Source: Lachnospiraceae bacterium (GTDB taxonomy: Bacteria > Bacillota > Clostridia > Lachnospirales > Lachnospiraceae). From it: a stretch of DNA of 64,000 nucleotides. The notes under the pieces are model-generated. The model made no database searches. It had not been told where the DNA came from and saw nothing but the letters and a program-made list of their open reading frames with translations. Each line of letters opens with the position of its first letter. Positions within the stretch are counted from its first letter, which is position 1. Of the stretch, positions 18,350-28,264 are shown in pieces. The stretch is from NCBI GenBank assembly GCA_009774175.1, contig VSNG01000019.1, positions 1-64,000 on the forward strand, read 5' to 3'. The translations under genes and the position numbers were made by a program.

Positions 18350-18361
18350 GCAGGTGATTTT

Positions 18362-20629
18362 TTGGCTGGAAAGAAAAAAGGTTCGATATTAAGATTTACG
18401 ATCAAAATGCAGAAGAAGCTGGTGGTGTTGTATCTGTTTATTTTAGCCGCCTTTGTGGGGCTTAGCATCCGGCTGTTTTTGATCAACAGAGATAACGGGG
18501 AAGAGTACAAAAAGCAGGTATTGTCACATCAGGAATACGACTCTGTGACAATACCTTTTAAACGTGGTGAAATCGTAGATTCCAACGGTACGGTTCTGGC
18601 GGTGAGCAACAAAGTCTACAATGTTATTCTGGACACCAGACTGCTGCTTCGCAAGGAGGATTATCTGGAGCCTACCCTGAGCGCGCTGCATAAGTTTTTC
18701 GATATTGATCCGGGGCCGGTAAGGGCTTATATTGCCGCTCATCCGGATTCCGCTTATTATGTCATGGCAAAGCGGGTGGAATATGAGAAGAAGAGCGCAT
18801 TCGAAGAGTTCTGCGCAGACCCGGAGCAGGGGGCAAATATTAAGGGCGTCTGGTTTGAGGACGAGTACAGAAGAGAATACCCCAACGGTTCCCTGGCCTG
18901 CGATGTGATCGGGTTTACCACGGGAGATAACGCGGGTACTTATGGACTGGAAGAATATTATAACGATACGTTAAGTGGTGTCAACGGGCGGGAATACGGT
19001 TATTTAAATGACGATTCCACGCTGGAGCGCACCACCATAGCGGCCAGGGACGGCAATAACATTCAGGTTTCCCTGGACGCCAACATTCAGACCATTGTGG
19101 AAAAATATCTGAAAGCCTTTAACGAGGAGTATAAGGATAATGCCCACCCCGGAAACGGAGCGGAAAATATAGGCTGTGTCATTATGGATCCGAATACGGC
19201 CGAAATTCTGGCTATGGCCAGCTATCCGACCTTTGATTTAAACGACGTCAGGAATAGCGACAACTTGATTGGGATGCCGCGCCTTGCCAAAGACGGCAAC
19301 GAATGGAAGAAGACGGGGGAGTATGTGACAGAGGAAGCCATAAAGACGATGAATGATGAGGTCATGTACCAGCATTTAAACGCCCTTTGGAAAAACTTCT
19401 GTATTGTGGATTCCTATGAGCCGGGGTCAGTGGCAAAGCCCTTCACGGTGGCGGCCGCTCTGGAAAGCGGGGCCATTACCGGGAATGAGACCTATCTTTG
19501 CGAGGGGAAACTTCATGTGGGCGATCATGATATCAAATGCCACCAGATTTATGGGGACGGCCGCATTTCGGTGCAGGAGGGCGTGGAGCGTTCCTGCAAC
19601 GTGGTTTTGATGAACGTGGCCTTTGCGCTTGGTAAGAACAAATTTGTGGACTTCCAGCACACCTTTGGCTTTGGCTTGAAAACAAATATTGATCTGGCGG
19701 GCGAGGCAAGGACAGATTTGGTCGTCTTTAACAAAAATAACATCGGCACGACCGACCTTGCCACCAATTCCTTCGGACAGAGCTTTAACGCCACGATGAT
19801 TCAGACCATAGCGGGATTCTGTTCCCTGATTAACGGCGGCAATTACTATGCGCCTCATCTGGCCACAAGAATTACCACGGCGGATGGCGCGACCATTGAG
19901 AATATCGAACCAAGGCTGTTGAAGCAGACGATATCCCAGTCCACCAGCGATACCATAAAGGAATACTGTAATACGGTTGTGACGGGAGAATTTGGTACAG
20001 GTAAAACGGCCAGACCGGCAGGGTATATGATAGGCGGAAAGACAGGAACTGCGGAGACACTGCCGCGAGGCAACAGAGAGTATGTTGTTTCCTTTATGGG
20101 TTACGCACCGGCGGACGATCCGCAGGTTGTCATTTATGTGGTGGTGGACAGGCCCAATGTGGCGTTGCAGGACAATGCAAGATATGCCACCGTAATTGTC
20201 AGAAATATTTTAACGGAGGTTCTTCCCTATATGAATATCTTTATGACGGAAGAGCTGAGCGATAAGGAGCGGGAGGAACTGGAGGAACTGCAGATTCAGA
20301 TTCGGATGCCGCAGGATGCGGAAGGGGAAGGAGAGCTGGATGAGGAAGGAAATCCGATTTCGGCCGGCGAAGGCGAAGAAGGCGATTCCGGAGAGGGCGG
20401 CTCTGAGGATGAAAAAGAGGGAGAAGAGGAAGAGCCGGAACCGAATGAAGCGTGGAAGGATTTTCCCGTGGATCCGGCCACCGGTTATCTGGTTGATCCC
20501 ACGACGGGCGATTATCTGGATCCGCAGCTTGGCACTGTAGTCAGCGGAGGAAGCCTTTTGGAGAACCCGCCGGAGACGGAGCCCGGCGAAGAGACGGAAG
20601 GGGAAGGCGAATCCGAGCCAACAGAATAG
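18362..20629 (+). CDS. Class B penicillin-binding protein, divisome transpeptidase type
   Basis: Bitopic peptidoglycan transpeptidase. A short cytoplasmic tail and one membrane helix (about residues 18-40) precede the PBP dimerisation domain and the transpeptidase domain. Catalytic motifs are SVAK (Ser356), SCN (residues 411-413) and KTGT (residue 560). After about residue 640 it carries a Glu/Pro/Gly-rich low-complexity tail of about 110 residues instead of PASTA domains. The start is a TTG preceded by AGGTGA. By position it is the division PBP (PBP2B/FtsI type). The acidic tail explains the unusual length of 755 residues. Confidence 0.9.
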   Translation: MAGKKKGSILRFTIKMQKKLVVLYLFILAAFVGLSIRLFLINRDNGEEYKKQVLSHQEYDSVTIPFKRGEIVDSNGTVLAVSNKVYNVILDTRLLLRKEDYLEPTLSALHKFFDIDPGPVRAYIAAHPDSAYYVMAKRVEYEKKSAFEEFCADPEQGANIKGVWFEDEYRREYPNGSLACDVIGFTTGDNAGTYGLEEYYNDTLSGVNGREYGYLNDDSTLERTTIAARDGNNIQVSLDANIQTIVEKYLKAFNEEYKDNAHPGNGAENIGCVIMDPNTAEILAMASYPTFDLNDVRNSDNLIGMPRLAKDGNEWKKTGEYVTEEAIKTMNDEVMYQHLNALWKNFCIVDSYEPGSVAKPFTVAAALESGAITGNETYLCEGKLHVGDHDIKCHQIYGDGRISVQEGVERSCNVVLMNVAFALGKNKFVDFQHTFGFGLKTNIDLAGEARTDLVVFNKNNIGTTDLATNSFGQSFNATMIQTIAGFCSLINGGNYYAPHLATRITTADGATIENIEPRLLKQTISQSTSDTIKEYCNTVVTGEFGTGKTARPAGYMIGGKTGTAETLPRGNREYVVSFMGYAPADDPQVVIYVVVDRPNVALQDNARYATVIVRNILTEVLPYMNIFMTEELSDKEREELEELQIQIRMPQDAEGEGELDEEGNPISAGEGEEGDSGEGGSEDEKEGEEEEPEPNEAWKDFPVDPATGYLVDPTTGDYLDPQLGTVVSGGSLLENPPETEPGEETEGEGESEPTE

Positions 20630-20643
20630 CGGGAAGTGAGAAT

Positions 20644-20692
20644 AACCTCATAAAAAGGATAATAGATTATATTAATACCTTTTTATGAGGTT
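20644..20692 (+). promoter_or_regulatory. 15-bp hairpin sequestering the ribosome site of the second PBP
   Basis: Positions 20644-20658 pair perfectly with 20678-20692 around a 19-base AT-rich loop. The 3' arm contains GAGG (20687-20690), the ribosome site of the ATG at 20700. There is no clean T-run afterwards. The hairpin could block translation, weakly attenuate transcription, or both, so that the second PBP is made less than or separately from the first. Confidence 0.6.
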
Positions 20693-20699
20693 TTCCAAT

Positions 20700-22451
20700 A
20701 TGGATGATAAGATGAACCACAGAACCTATCACAGGAGCAAGACGGTGGCCGTATTTTTCCTGTGCGCGCTGGCGCTTTTTGGGCTTGCGGGACGGCTGGT
20801 CTATCTGATGGTGTTCCAATCCGAATATTATACACTCAAGGCCAGAGAGCTTCATGAAAGAGAGAGAAGCATAAAGGCGGCGAGAGGACGGATTATAGAC
20901 GCTAACGGTAAAATTCTGGCGGACAATAAAACGGTCTGCACCGTTTCCGTGATTCACAGCCAGATTAAGGACGCTGACAGGGTAACTGCCATTCTTTCAA
21001 AGGAACTCGGCCTGTCTGAAGAGTATGTCAGAAAGCGTGTGGAGAAATATTCGTCCATAGAGAAGATAAAGAGCAATGTGGATAAAGAGACGGGGGACGC
21101 CATCAGAAGCTACGCCCTTGACGGCGTCAAGGTGGATGAGGATTATAAACGCTACTATCCTTACGGAGAGCTGGCGTCCAAAGCTCTTGGCTTTACCGGA
21201 GGGGACAATCAGGGTATTATCGGACTTGAGGTGATTTATGAGGAATATCTCAGGGGAGAAGCGGGAACGATCTTAACGGTGACGGACGCAAAGGGCGTAG
21301 AGCAGGACGAAGAAGGCGAAGAGAGGGTGGAGCCTGTAAGCGGCAGGGATCTCTATGTCAGTCTGGACATTAATATTCAAAGCTACGCCACCCAGCTTGC
21401 GAAGCAGACCATGGAGACCAAAGAGGCCGATCGGGTCTCCATTCTTGTCATGAATCCGCAGAACGGGGAAATTCTGGCCATGGTGGATGTGCCGGAATTT
21501 GACCTGAATAATCCCTACACCCTGCAAAACGGGATGGACGCTTTGGCCTTTTCGGAGAAAAAGCGGCAGGATCTTTTAAACGCCATGTGGAGAAACGGCT
21601 GTATCAATGATACCTATGAGCCCGGTTCCACTTTTAAAATTGTAACGGCGGCGGCAGGCCTTGAGTCCGGCGCGGTAAAGACGACGGACACCTTTAACTG
21701 TCCCGGATTTATCATGGTGGAGGACAGACGGATACGCTGTCATAAGGCGGGCGGCCACGGCGCGGAGGATTTTGTGCAGGGCACCATGAATTCCTGTAAT
21801 CCGGTTTTTATCACGGTAGGGATGCGGATTGGCGTGGAGCGGTATTATTCCTATTTCAGGCAGTTTGGCCTTCTTGAAAAAACAGGGATTGACCTGCCGG
21901 GGGAGGCCGGCACCATCATGCATAAGATGGAAAACATCGGGCCTGTGGAGCTGGCTACCATTTCCTTTGGCCAGTCCTTTCAGATTACGCCGATTCAGCT
22001 TGCCACCACGGCCGCTTCCATTGTAAACGGCGGCAGGCGTATTACGCCCCATTTTGCGGTGAGAGCGGTGTCTGCGGACGGTACCGGCAGCCGGTCTTTC
22101 ACCTATCCAGAGAGAAAAGGCGTGGTGTCTGCACAGACCTCCGAGACCATGCGCTATATTCTGGAACAGGTAGTGGCGGAGGGAAGCGGCAAAAACGGCG
22201 CGGTAGAAGGATACCGGGTAGGCGGTAAGACTGCCACAAGCCAGACGCTGCCCCGCGGGAGCGGCAAGTATATCGCCTCTTTTCTGGGATTTGCACCGGC
22301 CGATGACCCGCAGATTCTGGCCCTTGCGATCATCCATAATCCCAAGGGCACTTACTATGGCGGGCAGATTGCCGCGCCGGTTGTCAGGCAGCTCTTTGAG
22401 AATATCCTTCCCTATTTGGAAAAAAAGGGATATAATAGTGGGCGAGGCTGA
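20700..22451 (+). CDS. Class B penicillin-binding protein (SpoVD/PBP2 type)
   Basis: Second bitopic transpeptidase, following the first in tandem as pbpB-spoVD do in Bacillus. One membrane helix lies at about residues 12-34. The dimerisation domain contains RGRIIDANGKILA. Catalytic motifs are STFK (Ser310), SCN, and KTAT at residue 510, where almost all PBPs have KTG. The protein ends without a PASTA domain. The start at 20700 is set by GAGG at 20687-20690, giving 583 residues; an ATG at 20685 lies inside the hairpin. The sporulation role is inferred only from gene order. Confidence 0.88.
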   Translation: MDDKMNHRTYHRSKTVAVFFLCALALFGLAGRLVYLMVFQSEYYTLKARELHERERSIKAARGRIIDANGKILADNKTVCTVSVIHSQIKDADRVTAILSKELGLSEEYVRKRVEKYSSIEKIKSNVDKETGDAIRSYALDGVKVDEDYKRYYPYGELASKALGFTGGDNQGIIGLEVIYEEYLRGEAGTILTVTDAKGVEQDEEGEERVEPVSGRDLYVSLDINIQSYATQLAKQTMETKEADRVSILVMNPQNGEILAMVDVPEFDLNNPYTLQNGMDALAFSEKKRQDLLNAMWRNGCINDTYEPGSTFKIVTAAAGLESGAVKTTDTFNCPGFIMVEDRRIRCHKAGGHGAEDFVQGTMNSCNPVFITVGMRIGVERYYSYFRQFGLLEKTGIDLPGEAGTIMHKMENIGPVELATISFGQSFQITPIQLATTAASIVNGGRRITPHFAVRAVSADGTGSRSFTYPERKGVVSAQTSETMRYILEQVVAEGSGKNGAVEGYRVGGKTATSQTLPRGSGKYIASFLGFAPADDPQILALAIIHNPKGTYYGGQIAAPVVRQLFENILPYLEKKGYNSGRG

Positions 22452-22481
22452 ACAGTCAACAGGCATTATTTTGGAGGAAAC

Positions 22482-23441
22482 ATGGACAGCGTAATTTTAA
22501 TTTCTGTAATGATTTCATTTGCGATCAGTGTATTGCTCGGACCGGTGGTCATTCCGTTTTTACGGCGGTTAAAGATCGGGCAGACAGAAAGGACGGAAGG
22601 GCCGGAAAGCCATTTAAAGAAAAACGGCACGCCCACCATGGGAGGGATTTTGATTCTGATCAGCGTGGTGATCACGTCCCTTCTCTTTGTGCGGCAGTAT
22701 CCGCGGATCATTCCCGTACTGTTTCTTACGCTGGGATTCGGGCTTGTGGGATTTCTGGACGATTATATTAAGGTAGTCCTGCGACGGTCCATGGGACTTC
22801 GGGCGTGGCAGAAGTTTGCCCTGCAAATTCTGGTGACGAGTGTTTTCACCTTTTATCTGCTTCATTATACGGACGTTTCTCTGGCCATGAAAGTACCCTT
22901 TTTAGAGGGAATTTATCTGGATTTTGGCTGGTTTAATATTCCGATTCTGTTTTTTGTGGTGATCGGTACGGTTAACGGCACCAATTTTACGGACGGTCTG
23001 GACGGTCTGGCAAGCTCCGTAACCGTGCTTGTGGCGACGTTTTTCACAGTAGTGGCCATCGGAACAAACAGCGGTATTGAGCCGATTACCTGTGCGGTTG
23101 TAGGCGCCCTTCTCGGATTTTTGCTGTTTAATGTGCATCCTGCCAGCGTGTTTATGGGGGACACCGGTTCGCTTGCGCTTGGCGGCTTTGTGGCGGCGGC
23201 GGCTATTATGATGCAGATGCCGCTTTTTATTGTAATTGTGGGACTGATTTATCTGGTGGAGGTGCTCTCCGTTATGATGCAGGTTACTTATTTTAAGGCA
23301 ACCGGTGGTAAAAGAATCTTTAAGATGGCGCCGATCCACCATCATTTTGAGCTCTGCGGATGGTCGGAAACACGGGTCGTTGCGGTGTTCTCCATTGTGA
23401 CGGCGCTGCTTTGTCTGCTGGCGCTGTTTGGGGTGGCGTGA
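22482..23441 (+). CDS. mraY: Phospho-N-acetylmuramoyl-pentapeptide transferase
   Basis: Polytopic membrane enzyme that transfers phospho-MurNAc-pentapeptide to undecaprenyl phosphate, making lipid I. Family motifs are KKNGTPTMGGI near residue 45, the DDYIK magnesium site, NFTDGLDGLA, FMGDTGSLALGG and APIHHHFE near the C-terminus. At 319 residues it has the standard size. A GGAGG ribosome site precedes the ATG. Confidence 0.97.
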   Translation: MDSVILISVMISFAISVLLGPVVIPFLRRLKIGQTERTEGPESHLKKNGTPTMGGILILISVVITSLLFVRQYPRIIPVLFLTLGFGLVGFLDDYIKVVLRRSMGLRAWQKFALQILVTSVFTFYLLHYTDVSLAMKVPFLEGIYLDFGWFNIPILFFVVIGTVNGTNFTDGLDGLASSVTVLVATFFTVVAIGTNSGIEPITCAVVGALLGFLLFNVHPASVFMGDTGSLALGGFVAAAAIMMQMPLFIVIVGLIYLVEVLSVMMQVTYFKATGGKRIFKMAPIHHHFELCGWSETRVVAVFSIVTALLCLLALFGVA

Positions 23442-23460
23442 AATTTTGGAGGAGTAAGTC

Positions 23461-24825
23461 ATGAATTTACAGGGAAAGAAAGTGCTGGTCGTGGGTTCCG
23501 GAATCAGCGGGATCGGCGCCGTGGAGGCGTTAAATCATGCACAGGCAAAGCCGGTACTGTTTGATGAAAACGAAAAGCTGACGGCGGAGGACATCAGGGC
23601 GAAACTGAAAGCCGGCCTTGCGGCGGATATTGTTGTGGGAAATCTGCCGGAGGAGATAAAAAGGGATGTGGAGCTTGTGGTGTTAAGCCCGGGCGTGCCT
23701 GTCGATACGGCGTTTGTGGAGGATTTTCGCAAAAGGGGCGTAACGATCTGGGGCGAGATAGAGCTGGCCTATGAGATCGGCAAGGGAACAGTGGTCGGGA
23801 TTACGGGCACAAACGGAAAGACTACCACCACATCTTTGGTGGGCGCCATTATGGCGGCTCACTGTCAGGATGTGGATGTGGTGGGCAATATCGGAAATCC
23901 CTACACGCTGACGGCCATTGACTCTACGGAGGAGACGGTGACGGTGGCGGAGATCAGCAGCTTTCAGCTTGAGACGGTGGAGCGTTTCAAACCGAAGGTT
24001 TCCGCAATCCTGAATATTACGCCGGATCACTTAAACCGGCATCACACCATGGAAAAATATGCGGCGGCCAAGGAGGCGGTATGCAGGAATCAGACCAAGG
24101 AGGATACCTGCGTACTGAATTTTGAAAACAGCTATACGAGGGCGTTTGGGGAACGGTGTCCCGCGCAGGTGGTGTGGTTTTCTTCGAAGCGGAAGCTTGC
24201 GGACGGGTATTATCTGGAAGGCGAGGAAATTTATCGTTCTGAGAACGGCGTCAGCGAAAGACTTATGAATATACATGACATGAAGCTGGTGGGCGTCTGC
24301 AACGTGGAAAACGTGATGGCGGCCATGGCCATTGCAACGGCCTGCGGCGTACCCATGGGGGAAATTCTGTCGGTGATCAGGGCGTTTTCGCCGGTGGAGC
24401 ACAGGATTGAGTTTGTGGCCACAAAGGGAGGCGTGGATTACTATAACGATTCCAAGGGGACGAATCCCGACGCGGCCATTCAGGGAATCAAGGCCATGGA
24501 CCGGCCAACGGTGCTGATCGGGGGCGGCTACGACAAGCAGAGCAGCTACGACGAGTGGATTGAGGCCTTTGACGGCAAGGTAAAATGTCTGGTGTTAATC
24601 GGACAGACGAGAGAGAAGATTGCGGACTGTGCGAGAAGGCACGGTTTGGAAAATATTGTACTGGCGGATACTTTTGAGGAAGCGTTTTTTGTCTGCACGG
24701 AGCAGGCAAAGCCCGGAGATGCGGTATTGCTGTCGCCGGCCTGCGCAAGCTGGGGGATGTTTCCCAACTATGAGGTCAGGGGAAGGATGTTTAAAGAAAT
24801 GGTGAATCAGATGGAGGAGAACTGA
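23461..24825 (+). CDS. murD: UDP-N-acetylmuramoylalanine--D-glutamate ligase
   Basis: Cytoplasmic Mur ligase adding D-Glu to UDP-MurNAc-L-Ala. The N-terminal Rossmann segment VLVVGSGISGIGA, the ATP site GITGTNGKTTTTS near residue 118, the NITPDHLNRH motif and the C-terminal YNDSKGTNPDA are present. The length of 454 residues is typical. It lies 19 bases after mraY. Confidence 0.97.
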   Translation: MNLQGKKVLVVGSGISGIGAVEALNHAQAKPVLFDENEKLTAEDIRAKLKAGLAADIVVGNLPEEIKRDVELVVLSPGVPVDTAFVEDFRKRGVTIWGEIELAYEIGKGTVVGITGTNGKTTTTSLVGAIMAAHCQDVDVVGNIGNPYTLTAIDSTEETVTVAEISSFQLETVERFKPKVSAILNITPDHLNRHHTMEKYAAAKEAVCRNQTKEDTCVLNFENSYTRAFGERCPAQVVWFSSKRKLADGYYLEGEEIYRSENGVSERLMNIHDMKLVGVCNVENVMAAMAIATACGVPMGEILSVIRAFSPVEHRIEFVATKGGVDYYNDSKGTNPDAAIQGIKAMDRPTVLIGGGYDKQSSYDEWIEAFDGKVKCLVLIGQTREKIADCARRHGLENIVLADTFEEAFFVCTEQAKPGDAVLLSPACASWGMFPNYEVRGRMFKEMVNQMEEN

Positions 24826-24828
24826 TCA

Positions 24829-25995
24829 GTGGCACAGAGAAATGTTTCCCGTAGAGGGCAAAAAAAGGGCGAGAGCTTTATGGATTACAGCCTGTTGTTC
24901 ATTGTGCTGTTTCTCGTGGGATTCGGTATGGTCATGGTGTTTTCTTCAAGCTCTTATGAAGCGAACCTGAAGCTGGGGGATTCCACCAGATATTTAAGAC
25001 AGCAGCTTTTTGCATCCATTCTGGGACTGGTGGCCATGATGGTGGTGGCGAACATTCCCTATCATTTCTGGGAACGGTTTGCGGTGCCGGCCTATATCGG
25101 TTCGGTGGTGTTGATTCTTCTGATTATTCCCTTCGGGTATTCTTCCGGCGGCGCAACGCGCTGGCTGTACATAGGGCCCATCTCCCTGCAGGTGGCGGAG
25201 GTGGCAAAGCTTGGCATGATTCTGTTTCTGGCCAGCCTGATCTGTACGCTGGGTAAAGGAATCCGAACCAATAAGGGTTTTTTCTTTGTGCTGCTTTCAC
25301 CTGCGCCGGTGGCGGCCATGATTTATTTTATTACCAATAATCTGAGCTCCGCAATTATCGTCATGGCCATTGCGGTGCTGATGCTGTTTGTATCCTGCCC
25401 GGATTACAAACGGTTCTTTCTGATGGGACTGATTGTGCTGGCCGTGGCGGCGGTAGTGATTTTCTATGTGCTGCAAACGGCGCAGGCCCATGTGGACGAT
25501 CTGGATTTCCGCGGGGCCCGTATCCTTGCGTGGCTCGACCCGGAGGCTTACGCCAGCGACACCGGCTTCCAGACGTTACAGGCGCTTTACGCCATCGGCA
25601 GCGGCGGGGTGCTGGGGAAGGGCCTTGGACAGAGCATGCAGAAGAGAGGATTTCTGCCGGAGGCGCAGAACGATATGATTTTTTCCATTATCTGTGAAGA
25701 GCTGGGGCTGTTTGGCGGTATTGCCGTGATCGTTATGTTTCTTCTGCTGATCTGGCGGCTGATGATCATTGCCAACAATGCGCCCGATCTTTACGGTGCC
25801 CTTCTGGTGGTAGGCGTAATGGGACATATCGCCGTACAGGTGATCCTGAACATTGCCGTTGTTACGAATACCATCCCCAACACGGGTATTTCCCTTCCCT
25901 TTATCAGTTACGGAGGCTCGTCAGTCATGTTCCTTTTAATAGAAGTGGGGCTGACCTTGAGCGTGGCCAAAGGCATCCGCCTAAAAGATTTATGA
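24829..25995 (+). CDS. SEDS-family peptidoglycan polymerase FtsW/SpoVE type
   Basis: Multi-pass membrane glycosyltransferase of the FtsW/RodA/SpoVE family, working with a class B PBP. About nine to ten hydrophobic helices are seen; the conserved GLGQSMQK loop and LPEAQNDMIFSIICEELG segment with the catalytic acidic residue are near residues 265-292, and NTIPNTGISLPFISYGGSS is near 345. The start is a GTG spaced correctly after GGAGGAGA. Whether it serves division or spore cortex (SpoVE) cannot be told from sequence; gene order after murD fits either. Confidence 0.92.
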   Translation: MAQRNVSRRGQKKGESFMDYSLLFIVLFLVGFGMVMVFSSSSYEANLKLGDSTRYLRQQLFASILGLVAMMVVANIPYHFWERFAVPAYIGSVVLILLIIPFGYSSGGATRWLYIGPISLQVAEVAKLGMILFLASLICTLGKGIRTNKGFFFVLLSPAPVAAMIYFITNNLSSAIIVMAIAVLMLFVSCPDYKRFFLMGLIVLAVAAVVIFYVLQTAQAHVDDLDFRGARILAWLDPEAYASDTGFQTLQALYAIGSGGVLGKGLGQSMQKRGFLPEAQNDMIFSIICEELGLFGGIAVIVMFLLLIWRLMIIANNAPDLYGALLVVGVMGHIAVQVILNIAVVTNTIPNTGISLPFISYGGSSVMFLLIEVGLTLSVAKGIRLKDL

Positions 25996-26066
25996 GGACA
26001 AGATAATTTTTGTTCGAAAATCCATATAGATAGAATAGGTCATATTTTGAGATTTGAGGTAAATCT

Positions 26067-27317
26067 ATGGACGCTGTTCGTATCTATGGTGGAAAAAGTC
26101 TTTCGGGACGGACGAAGATACAGGGCTCTAAAAATGCTTCGCTGCCAATTCTGGCGGCGACGCTTTTGACAGACGGTATTTGCGAGATAGAAAACTGCCC
26201 GGATATTGCCGATGTTTATCATATGCTGCGGCTTTTGGAAAGTCTGGGCTGCCAGGTAACGAGAAAGAATGATCTGATCCGTGTGGATACGGGCGGCGTG
26301 GCGGAGTGCGATATGCCTGCCGATTCCGTGGGGGTAATGCGCTCTTCCATTATGCTTCTGGGGGCGCTGCTTGCCAGAATGGGCGAGGTTTCCATGGAAT
26401 ACCCGGGCGGCTGCGTAATCGGCAAACGTCCCATAGATCAGCACCTGCGCGCTCTGCGGCGCATGGGAGTGGAGATTATCGAGGAACAGGAGGAGTTTCA
26501 TGCCCGGGCACAGGCGCTGCACGGCGCGGTGCACGAGCTTCCCTTTGTCAGCGTGGGCGTGACGGAAAACCTGATTCTGGCGGCAGTGTTGGCGGAGGGA
26601 GTAACCGTCATCCATCCTGCGGCCAGAGAGCCGGAGATACAGGCGCTTTGCCAGTTCCTGATTAAGGCCGGAGGGCATATAGAGGGGGTGGGTACGGACC
26701 GGCTGGTCATTGAGGGTGTAAGAAAGCTTCATCCTGTACGGTTTCGGGTGCCGGCGGACAGGATCGTTGCAGGCACGTGGCTTGCCGCCTGCCTTGCGGC
26801 GGGAGGACGCGTTTTTCTGGAGGATGCGCCCTGGGGTCAGATGGAGAGCGTGCTTACCTGTGCAGAAAAGCTGGGAGCCAAACTTACGCCGTCGCCGGAA
26901 GGGCTGTCAGTGGAGGGCCGGGCATGCAGAAGGCTGGAGGAGAGTCTGGTAACGGAGATTTATCCCGGATTTCCCACGGATTTGCAGTCTCTGTTCATGG
27001 CAGCCATGGCGCTGTCGGGCGAGGGCGGCCTGATTGAGGAGACGGTGTTTGAAAACCGATTCCGTATCGTGCCGGAGCTTGTGAAAATGGGCGCTGATGT
27101 CTGCGTGGAAGGAAACCGGGCGTATATCCGGGGCGGCAGGCCTCTTCATAACACGATTGTGGAGGCGAAGGAGCTTCGGGGCGGCGCGGCGCTCGTAGTG
27201 GCGGCTCTCGCCGCGGAAGGTACGGGTATTGTGACAAACAGACACTTTATAGACCGTGGGTACGAGGATATCACATTGAGCCTGCGGGAGCTTGGCGCGG
27301 ATGTGGAATTGGCGTAA
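26067..27317 (+). CDS. murA: UDP-N-acetylglucosamine 1-carboxyvinyltransferase
   Basis: First committed step of peptidoglycan synthesis, adding enolpyruvate to UDP-GlcNAc. The N-terminus GRTKIQGSKNASLPILAA and the active-site loop PGGCVIGKRPIDQHL, carrying the fosfomycin-target cysteine, are plain. PTDLQSLFMAAM and the final NRHFIDRGYEDI also fit. At 416 residues it is full-length. In Bacillus the murG and murB genes occupy this interval; here murA stands in their place and murG is not in the window. Confidence 0.95.
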   Translation: MDAVRIYGGKSLSGRTKIQGSKNASLPILAATLLTDGICEIENCPDIADVYHMLRLLESLGCQVTRKNDLIRVDTGGVAECDMPADSVGVMRSSIMLLGALLARMGEVSMEYPGGCVIGKRPIDQHLRALRRMGVEIIEEQEEFHARAQALHGAVHELPFVSVGVTENLILAAVLAEGVTVIHPAAREPEIQALCQFLIKAGGHIEGVGTDRLVIEGVRKLHPVRFRVPADRIVAGTWLAACLAAGGRVFLEDAPWGQMESVLTCAEKLGAKLTPSPEGLSVEGRACRRLEESLVTEIYPGFPTDLQSLFMAAMALSGEGGLIEETVFENRFRIVPELVKMGADVCVEGNRAYIRGGRPLHNTIVEAKELRGGAALVVAALAAEGTGIVTNRHFIDRGYEDITLSLRELGADVELA

Positions 27318-27336
27318 AAGAAGATGAGGTTTGCGG

Positions 27337-28200
27337 ATGGGAAGTAAAAAAACCGTAAAAAAGAGCAATAAAAGGAATCCGAATCTGCGGCTTGTCAAAA
27401 ACGGGGAGATCGGATCGGAGAAAAAAAAGAAAGGAACGGGCAAAAAGCGGGAGAACAGGCCGGAAAAGGTCCGCTTCGGCAGATCAAAACGGGTAGGAAT
27501 TCTGCTCTCCGTCTTTCTTGTCCTTCTCTTTCTTCTTGTGGGCGGCGGTCTTTATATTATAAATAACTACAAGGTGACTACGGTCTATGTGGACGGCAGC
27601 ATTCATTACACCAACGAGGAAATCATGGATATGGTTATGGAGGGCAGACTGGGAGATAACTCTTTGTATCTGTCCTTAAAATACCGGGACAAGGGAGTGG
27701 AGAACATACCTTTTATCGAGATGATGGACGTGTCCATCGAGGCCAGGGATACGATCCGCATTACCGTGTACGAGAAGGCGCTGGCGGGATACGTCAGGTA
27801 TCTGGGCCGTTATGTGTATTTTGACAAGGACGGGATTGTGGTGGAGACTTCCGAGGAGGAGACGGCAGGCATTCCCCAAGTGACGGGGCTGTCTTTCGAC
27901 CATGTGATTCTGCACGAGCCCCTGCCGGTGGACAACCCCGATCTGTTTAACGAGATTTTAAACATCACCCAGCAGCTCGCCAAGTATTCGCTTACGGCGG
28001 ACAGGATCTATTTTGACAGTACCTATCAGGTGACGCTTTCCTTTGGTGACGCGAAGGTGGCGCTGGGAGAAAATGTGGACATTGATGAAAAAATTATGCT
28101 GCTCCAGAGCCTTTTGCCGAATTTAATGGGAAAAAGTGGTACCTTGGATATGCGGGAGTACAGCGAGGATACAAAAACCTACAGTTTCGAGCAGGATTAG
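27337..28200 (+). CDS. divIB: Cell division protein DivIB/FtsQ
   Basis: Bitopic divisome protein that binds FtsL and DivIC outside the membrane. A strongly basic N-terminus of about 55 residues leads to one membrane helix (about 56-78), then a POTRA domain starting YKVTTVYVDGSIHYTNEEI and a beta domain. The GAGGT box at about 27326-27330 suits the ATG at 27337 and not the TTG at 27331, giving 287 residues. It lies directly ahead of ftsZ as in most dcw clusters. Confidence 0.9.
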   Translation: MGSKKTVKKSNKRNPNLRLVKNGEIGSEKKKKGTGKKRENRPEKVRFGRSKRVGILLSVFLVLLFLLVGGGLYIINNYKVTTVYVDGSIHYTNEEIMDMVMEGRLGDNSLYLSLKYRDKGVENIPFIEMMDVSIEARDTIRITVYEKALAGYVRYLGRYVYFDKDGIVVETSEEETAGIPQVTGLSFDHVILHEPLPVDNPDLFNEILNITQQLAKYSLTADRIYFDSTYQVTLSFGDAKVALGENVDIDEKIMLLQSLLPNLMGKSGTLDMREYSEDTKTYSFEQD

Positions 28201-28264
28201 AGGAATTATGGCCCGTGGAAAATCTGACAAAATTTGATAAAAGCCATAAAAACAAAAAAATGGC

